From the NCBI GenBank assembly GCA_963821925.1, contig CAWGFO010000001.1:496001-560000 (forward strand): a DNA stretch of 64,000 bases, written 5' to 3'. Origin of the DNA: JAOUEA01 sp963821925. GTDB lineage: Bacteria > Actinomycetota > UBA4738 > HRBIN12. Under the pieces are notes generated by a model, which was not told the DNA's origin, made no database searches, and saw nothing but the letters and a program-made list of their open reading frames with translations. Shown here piece after piece: positions 60,278-64,000 of this stretch. The position numbers and the translations under genes were made by a program. The stretch's first letter is position 1. Each line of letters begins with the position of its first letter.

Positions 60278-61842
60278 GCGAGCGCCTCGGCGACCTGTTC
60301 GGGCGTCAGCCAGCCGGGGCCGAAGGCGCGCGTCATCTGCGGCGCGAAGACGTGCGAGTCGCCGAGCACCGCCGCGGGGTCGCCGTCGGCGATCACCTCG
60401 CCGCCCGCCAGCATCACGACGCGCGTGGCGACCGCCGCCGCCAGTTCGACGTCGTGCGTCGCGAAGAGCGCCGTCCCGCCGTCGGCCGCGTGCGATCGTA
60501 GGAACCGCGCGAGGCGTTCCTTCGCCTCCGGATCGAGGCCGCGGGTCGGCTCGTCGAGCAGGAGCACGGGCGCCCGGCCCGCGGCGATCGCGGCGGTGGC
60601 CACGAGGAGCCGCTGGCCGGCCGACAGATCGCGCGGATGCCGGTCGGCGAGCTCCGCGATCCCCAGCTCGGCGAGCAGCGTCTCAGGCCGCACGTCGTCG
60701 ATGCCGCGCGCCTTCAGCGTGACGGCGACCTCGTCGGCGACCGTGTCGGAGAAGAGCACCGACTCGGGCTCCTGGGGACAGAGCGCCGCGTCGACCCCCG
60801 GGCGGGGGGTGCGACCGCCGACCCTCACCGATCCCGACGCGGGCGCGTGCACGCCCGCGATCGACCGCAGGAGCGTGGTCTTGCCGGCGCCGTTGCGTCC
60901 CATCACCGCGACGATCTCGCCCTCACCGGCCGTGAGGTCGACGTCGTGCAGGGCCGGAGCGTCGCCGTGTCGCGCCGAGAGTCGACGCAGCTCGACCCGG
61001 GTGTCGCCGGGCGCTGGCCCCGCGGCGCGGAGCCGTTCGGGCAACGCGCCCGCCAGGCGGCGCGCGTCGCGCACCGTGAGCGGCACCGGATCCCAGCCCA
61101 CCAACCGGCCCAGGCGAGCGACCGGCGGCCCCAGGGCGAGCCGCCGGATCACCGCGGCCGGATCACCCGCGGTCACGCGGCCCTCGTCGAAGCCCAGTGC
61201 GAGGTCGACCTGTCCGGCGACGCGTTCCAGCCGGTGCTCGGCGAGGATCACGGTCATCCCCTGATCGTGCACGAGCCGCTGGAGCGCCGCGAAGACGTGC
61301 TCGGCCCCCTGCGGGTCGAGCTGCGACGTGGGCTCGTCGAGCACGAGGATCCTCGGGCCGGCGGCCAGCGCGGCGGCGATCGCGACGCGCTGGCGCTCGC
61401 CGCCCGAGATCGACCGGACGCTCCGCGCCCGGAGCGGCTCGATGTCGAGGAGGTCGAGCATCTCCTCGACGCGTCGGCGCATGTGGGCGGGATCGACGCC
61501 GAGGTTCTCCATCCCGTAGGCGAGCTCCTCCTCGACACGGTCGAGCACGAACGACGCCCCCGGGTCCTGCGGGACGAACGCGACGGCATCGGCGAGCGCG
61601 CGGGGCGGGTACGCGAGCGTGTCGCGACCCGCGGCGAACACGCGGCCGGTGAACGCGCCACCGGTGAAGTGCGGGACGAGACCGTTGGCGACACGCAGGA
61701 ACGTCGACTTGCCCGCGCCGGTGGGCCCGACCGCGAGGGCGAACGTTCCCTCCTCGATCTCGAGCGTCACGTCGACGAGCGCCGGACATGCGGCGTCCGG
61801 ATAGCGGAACGAGACGGCGTCGACGCGGAGCGCCTCGGTCAC
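60274..61842 (-). CDS. ecfA: ECF transporter ATPase, two fused ABC domains
   Basis: 522 residues with two complete ABC domains: domain 1 has GPTGAGKSTFLRV, SISGGERQRVAIAAALA and ILVLDEPTSQLD; domain 2 has GRNGAGKTTLL, LSAGQRLLVATAAIA and VLLLDEPTRGLD. Walker A, signature and Walker B are intact in both. Energises the ECF module. The GTG overlaps the ecfT stop (GTGA). Confidence 0.92.
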   Translation of the reverse strand: MTEALRVDAVSFRYPDAACPALVDVTLEIEEGTFALAVGPTGAGKSTFLRVANGLVPHFTGGAFTGRVFAAGRDTLAYPPRALADAVAFVPQDPGASFVLDRVEEELAYGMENLGVDPAHMRRRVEEMLDLLDIEPLRARSVRSISGGERQRVAIAAALAAGPRILVLDEPTSQLDPQGAEHVFAALQRLVHDQGMTVILAEHRLERVAGQVDLALGFDEGRVTAGDPAAVIRRLALGPPVARLGRLVGWDPVPLTVRDARRLAGALPERLRAAGPAPGDTRVELRRLSARHGDAPALHDVDLTAGEGEIVAVMGRNGAGKTTLLRSIAGVHAPASGSVRVGGRTPRPGVDAALCPQEPESVLFSDTVADEVAVTLKARGIDDVRPETLLAELGIAELADRHPRDLSAGQRLLVATAAIAAGRAPVLLLDEPTRGLDPEAKERLARFLRSHAADGGTALFATHDVELAAAVATRVVMLAGGEVIADGDPAAVLGDSHVFAPQMTRAFGPGWLTPEQVAEALA

Positions 61843-62639
61843 GGGTCCACCCGGGGCCGCGTGACGAAGGCCGGGATCGCGAGCAGCCCGATCACGGCGA
61901 GGAGTGCCGGCTGCACCTCGGGCCATGCCAACGGCGAGGTCGAGGGATGCAGGTCGCCGCGCTGGGTCCAGGCAGCTGTGACGAACACGGCGGCCGCCAC
62001 CACGGAGGTCACCGAGACGACGACCGCGGCCGGGGTCCAACGAGCCGGACGGTACCGCGTACGTCGGCCGCGGCCGTGACCGCGCGCGTCCATGCTCTCG
62101 GCGAGCGTGACGGCCTCCTCCATCCCGGTCTCGAGCACGGGAACGGCGAGCGCCGGGAGGGTTCGCCACGACGTCGGGATCCCGCGGAGCGTCTGCGCCT
62201 CGCGGACCCGCCCGACCATCGCGACCGTCCGGGGTGCGATCGACAGGGCGAGCGCCGCGGCGAGCGCCGGCTCGTGGAACCGACGGGGGGCCAACCGCAC
62301 GACCCCGAACGGGTCGGTCACGGCGTTGAACGTGCCGAAGACGATCAACAGGGTGGCGAGCCGGGCCCCCTCGAGCGCGGCGAAGGCGACGTTCCCGGCG
62401 TCCACGGTTCCCAGGAACACGAGCGCGGTGCGCACCACCATCGTGATCAGACCCGCGATCGCGAAGACCCGGAACGACCGTGCGGTCGGCCCCGGGATCC
62501 GTTGAGCCGCATAGACGAAGAAGGACACGGCCACGACGAGGGCCAGGTAGAAGGGGTTCGTCGTCGTGAACGTGACCATGCCGGCGCAGGTCGCCCACAG
62601 GATCCACGCGCCCGGATGCATGGCGCTACGGCCGGCCAT
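61839..62639 (-). CDS. ecfT: ECF transporter transmembrane (T) component
   Basis: 266 residues with about six helices and two arginine coupling motifs, AQTLRGIPTS and SMDARGHGR, which contact the two ATPase domains. The gene overlaps the surface-protein gene by 14 bases upstream and the ATPase downstream. Confidence 0.9.
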   Translation of the reverse strand: MAGRSAMHPGAWILWATCAGMVTFTTTNPFYLALVVAVSFFVYAAQRIPGPTARSFRVFAIAGLITMVVRTALVFLGTVDAGNVAFAALEGARLATLLIVFGTFNAVTDPFGVVRLAPRRFHEPALAAALALSIAPRTVAMVGRVREAQTLRGIPTSWRTLPALAVPVLETGMEEAVTLAESMDARGHGRGRRTRYRPARWTPAAVVVSVTSVVAAAVFVTAAWTQRGDLHPSTSPLAWPEVQPALLAVIGLLAIPAFVTRPRVDP

Positions 62640-63512
62640 CGGCGCGCCTCCTCCGGAGCGTGAACCAGCCGGCGCCGCCCAGGGTGACCACCGCGATCAG
62701 GGCGAGCAGCGCGCCGACCGACGGGCCTCCGCCTCCCGGGGAGGCCGCGGCGGCCCGGGCGCTCACGGGGCTGGCCTGGACGATCTCGTCGCCCGTGGCG
62801 GTCGACTCGGTCGGTGTGGGCGCCGGCGTCGCGCTGCGATCGGCGTGCGCGCTCGCAACGTCGGTGGGTGCCGCTGTCGGGGACGCCGAGACGCCGGCGC
62901 CGCTCGAGCCGCCGGTCGTGCCGGCGCCACCCGCGCCGCCTCCGTCACCGGAACCACCCCCGCCGCCCGAGCCGCCGCCGGGAGGCGGGCTCGGGCTCGG
63001 GGCGGGAGAGGGCGCGGGCTCGCACACGTCGTCGAACGCGAGTGCGGGGGGCGCTGCGTGCGTCGTGCCGCTGTCACCCGGGCCCCACACCCAGCCCTCC
63101 ATGTCCCCGTCGCCGATCGACGCCGATGCGGCGCCCGACCCGGCCCAGCTCCAGCCGCCGTGGCCGTCGCCGTGCCAGTACCCCCAGAAGTCGGGGTAGT
63201 CGGCGAAGCAGTCGCCGCCCTCCGGGCCGACGCCGTCGAGCTGGCAGACCGCCTGCCCGCCGAACCCGAGCCGGTACTGCAGGCCGTACTGACCCGCGGC
63301 GAGCTGGATCAGATGCAGCCCACTGACGGACGCGTCGTCCAGCGCCACGCAGTAGGTGGTGGTCCGGCTCCCGTTGTCGACCACCAATGCCGCGTGGGGC
63401 GTGCCGGCGGCCTCAGCGGCGCACGCGACGTTGGTACCCGCGACGGCCGGGCCACCGCGGGCAGCGTCAGGACCAGCGCGATCGCGAGGGAGCGGAGCCG
63501 CGGGTTCGTCAC
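62626..63512 (-). pseudogene. secreted, membrane-anchored DUF4430-like protein, frameshifted as sequenced
   Basis: GTG at 63512 opens a signal peptide (MTNPRLRSLAIALVLTLPAVA); the mature part (AGTNVACAAEAAG, then VDNGSRTTTYCVALDDA, GQAVCQLDGVGPEGGDCFADYP and WGYWHGDGHGGWSWAG) is in another frame, joined by one extra C in CCC near 63455-63465. This region resembles the DUF4430 beta domain of cobalamin-binding proteins. A Gly/Pro/Ser linker and a C-terminal helix (GALLALIAVVTLGGAGWF) with RRRR tail anchor it. Intact length would be about 295 residues. Confidence 0.7.
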
Positions 63513-64000
63513 GGGTCAGCTCGCACAGGGCGGCGTCGGGGCGAGCGGTGCCGACGACGGGGCCGGTGAACGGGAGCGGCTCCAGCAACAGTCCGGGGAC
63601 GGCGCCGATCGTGGCGCCGACGTCGGGGGTGCCGCGCGCAGCTCCCTCGTAGGTGTAGGCCCAGGCGCCGCACCGCGGATACTGGAGCGCGCGGAGCGCG
63701 ATCCGTCCGCCGGCGGGCACGGGGGCCCCGGCCGCCGCGTACGCCTGCAGGACGAGCGCGGTCGAGTTCGCGTCGGTCGCGATGAAGCTGCCGGAGTAGC
63801 TCCAGCCGCCGTTCACGTCGTCACGCACGGTGTCGAAGTAGGCGAACGGGTTCGCGCCGAACGTCGCCCGGTTCGCGGCCTCGAGCGCCTGCACGACGTA
63901 GGACGTGGTGTTCGAGTCGGACGTGAAGAAGTCGCCGGCGGTGCCGTCGTCGCACGAGTCGTCGTCGGTCGATGCGTCGTACGGCTCATCGTAGGCCCAC
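63413..64000 (-). CDS. alpha/alpha-repeat (transcobalamin-like) protein, partial
   Basis: Open at the right edge. The visible end has repeated helix-turn motifs: FFTSDSNTTSYVVQALEAA and FIATDANSTALVLQAYAA, followed by a Gly/Pro end with GAWAYTYEGAARGTPD. These look like the squalene-cyclase/prenyltransferase type alpha/alpha barrel repeats found in transcobalamin and intrinsic factor. With one base added in the CCC run at 63455-63465 it would stop at 63413; as sequenced it reads into the next gene. Confidence 0.65.

Noticed and set aside
60637..62079. 480-codon frame antisense to ecfA
   Set aside because: Shadow frame; both ABC domains on the minus strand are complete.
62626..63894. Single fused alpha/alpha-repeat and DUF4430 gene
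   Set aside because: A GTG plus signal peptide in another frame at the join, and one base restores two separate genes.

Overview
The window is high-GC, densely packed bacterial chromosome that spans a replication origin. The gene order gyrA-gyrB-DUF721-recF-dnaN-dnaA // rpmH-rnpA-yidD-yidC-jag-rsmG-parA-parB, followed by cwlM-trxA-trxB-anti-sigma-sigma-murJ-DUF6049-Nudix-pcnA, is the classical actinobacterial oriC neighbourhood (the same order as around the Mycobacterium tuberculosis origin). Together with F420/LLM-type oxidoreductases, Ni-SOD, inositol-phosphate synthase next to a PadR regulator, and DUF3566 beside gyrA, it points to a member of the Actinomycetota. I cannot place it more finely; the divergence of several proteins suggests a non-model, probably uncultured lineage. 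No tRNA, rRNA, CRISPR array, prophage or IS element was recognised.

Layout. 1-1.6 kb: a partial DUF3566 gene, a small membrane protein and an M23 peptidase. 1.6-10.3 kb: leftward replication block. oriC signals (DnaA boxes, and a DnaA box/GC/DnaA-trio element) lie in the dnaN-dnaA and dnaA-rpmH gaps. 10.6-16.5 kb: rightward block for translation, membrane insertion and chromosome segregation, with a perfect parS overlapping the rsmG start. 16.5-29.5 kb: leftward run with Ddl, aminotransferase, LLM oxidoreductase, a CwlM-like pseudo-amidase, thioredoxin system, SigM-like sigma factor/anti-sigma pair, MurJ, DUF6049, TauE and Nudix genes. 29.6-36.8 kb: PilT, CCA-adding enzyme, LtrA, DUF1232, CtpE-like P-type ATPase. 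36.8-40.6 kb: signal peptidase I and a molybdate ABC transporter with a HTH-TOBE regulator. 40.7-54.8 kb: accessory metabolism (YchF, nickel SOD with its maturation protease, TusA/DsrE, MarR-MFS, DUF4397, a propeller-cupredoxin protein, LLM enzyme). 54.8-57.3 kb: ino1-PadR and a RHH/Doc-like pair. 57.3-64 kb: one continuous leftward operon with a transcobalamin-like two-part surface system, an ECF transporter, a His-rich metal-binding peptide, a flavin split-barrel protein and an MFS exporter; it runs off the right edge.

Four genes (lepB, modA, the propeller-cupredoxin gene and the DUF4430-like surface protein) contain small indels, two of them explained by one base in a C or G homopolymer. 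The pattern fits residual assembly error better than real gene decay, so the proteins should be read as probably intact. The most interesting biology is the transcobalamin-like ECF uptake operon at the right edge, the ParA with a 230-residue acidic tail, the CwlM homologue that has lost its zinc ligands, the origin element, and several strong unexplained inverted repeats.
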